5,859 nucleotides of DNA from Treponema sp. GTDB lineage: Bacteria > Spirochaetota > Spirochaetia > Treponematales > Breznakiellaceae. Below are positions 5,293 to 5,859 of the stretch, piece by piece (the first letter of the stretch is position 1; the number at the start of each line of letters is the position of its first letter). Under the pieces are notes generated by a model that saw only the letters and a list, made by a program, of their open reading frames with translations, was not told the origin of the DNA and ran no database searches. The DNA is taken from NCBI GenBank assembly GCA_031255875.1, contig JAIRRR010000241.1:1-5859 (forward strand), read 5' to 3'. A program made the translations under genes and the position numbers.

Positions 5293-5859
5293 CCCCGGAT
5301 CCCCGATGATGTGCAGATCCCTCTGCGGGAAAGGTATGTGCAGCCCCGCTTCCTCGATCTTCAGTTTGACGTTTTTCATCTGGTCCCAGTAGATATCCCA
5401 ATAGATGCCGGTGGAGGCCCAGGCGCGGAGCGTGATATCCACGGAACTGTCGCCCAGGGACTGGAGGATGACCTGGGGCGCGGGGTCCGTCAGGAAGCGG
5501 GTTTCGGTTTCGGCGATATTCTGCATCACCCTGAAAGCGGTGTTGACGGAATCCGAATACGAGATGCGCACGGAAAGTTCCATACGGCGTTTGCCATAAC
5601 GCGAGTAATTTTTGAGCGGCACCCCCCAGATGCTTGAGTTGGGCGCGGAAATGAAAAGCCCGTCGGCGGTTTCCAGAATTGTGGTAAAGAGGTTCATGTC
5701 CTTTACCGTCCCGCTGCAGGATCCGAATTCGATGTATTCCCCCCGGCGGTAGCTTCCCAAAAAGAGGAGGATGATCCCGGCGGCGATATTCCCCAGCGTG
5801 TCCTTGAGCGCGAGCCCGATAGCCACCCCCGCCGCGCCCAGCACGGCCAGGAGGCTCGC
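5284..5859 (-). CDS. MscS-type mechanosensitive ion channel, C-terminal part (N-terminus beyond window)
   Basis: The 191 visible residues are open to the window edge, so the start lies outside; the GTG at 5844 is only an internal valine codon. The sequence opens in the pore helix TM3 (GAAGVAIGLALKDTLGNIAAG), with the small-residue packing and the LGNIAAG segment typical of MscS. GEYIEFGSCSGTVKDMNLFTT is the beta domain, then TADGLFISAPN and NYSRYGKRR give the 'D...iPN ... N.S....RR' signature. The remainder (ELSVRISYSD...LHIIGDPGPG) is the alpha-beta C-terminal domain that forms the cytoplasmic cage. In the family the channel opens under membrane tension to release solutes during osmotic downshock. 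The visible part corresponds to about two thirds of a small (about 280-300 residue) MscS, so up to two N-terminal TM helices should lie beyond the edge. The gene converges with the GGDEF-like gene, with 35 bp between stops. Confidence 0.93.
   Translation of the reverse strand, partial: ASLLAVLGAAGVAIGLALKDTLGNIAAGIILLFLGSYRRGEYIEFGSCSGTVKDMNLFTTILETADGLFISAPNSSIWGVPLKNYSRYGKRRMELSVRISYSDSVNTAFRVMQNIAETETRFLTDPAPQVILQSLGDSSVDITLRAWASTGIYWDIYWDQMKNVKLKIEEAGLHIPFPQRDLHIIGDPGPG

Noticed and set aside
5284..5844. The MscS channel as a complete 186-residue protein starting at GTG 5844
   Set aside because: The frame stays open to the window edge and this point lies within the pore helix; the family needs N-terminal TM helices, so the gene is cut by the window.
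1..5859. A defence island, toxin-antitoxin pair, phage or transposon module
   Set aside because: No transposase, integrase, phage, CRISPR or paired toxin-antitoxin genes are visible; the single nuclease-like gene is not enough to support such a system.

Overview
This GC-rich window (AT-rich only in one short intergenic stretch) carries six protein-coding genes and no RNA gene, insertion sequence or CRISPR array that I can see. The gene content suggests a Gram-negative-type, diderm bacterium, most plausibly a spirochaete of the treponeme group. The hints are secreted TPR proteins, a DUF3782-type nuclease, a stand-alone Memo protein and a small MscS channel. This assignment is inference from the style of the proteins, not from a marker gene.

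Layout. (1) 9-866 (+): a P-loop protein fused to a C-terminal Asp23/Gls24-like domain. (2) 952-2196 (+), with an alternative start at 877: a secreted protein with a peptidase-MA-like (gluzincin) fold whose HExxH motif is destroyed, followed by TPR repeats. Genes 1 and 2 are tandem and may be cotranscribed. (3) 2301-2888 (+): a DUF3782/PD-(D/E)XK-like nuclease with an N-terminal coiled coil built from 21-nt repeats. (4) 2970-3836 (-): AmmeMemoRadiSam system protein B (Memo family), convergent with gene 3. (5) 3893-5248 (+): a two-TM membrane protein with a Cache-like outer loop, an acidic linker and a degenerate GGDEF-like output domain. It diverges from memo across a 56-bp AT-rich promoter region and looks leaderless. 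(6) 5284-5859 (-): the C-terminal two thirds of an MscS-type channel, cut by the window edge and convergent with gene 5.

The genes do not form an obvious single pathway. Two encode proteins built on enzyme folds that appear to have lost catalytic residues (the pseudo-peptidase and the pseudo-GGDEF), suggesting binding or scaffolding roles. Other notable sequence signals are a perfect 13-bp inverted repeat inside the memo gene, competing hairpins between genes 3 and 4, and a -10 box placed exactly where a leaderless transcript of gene 5 would need it. I did not find convincing evidence of a new multi-gene system.
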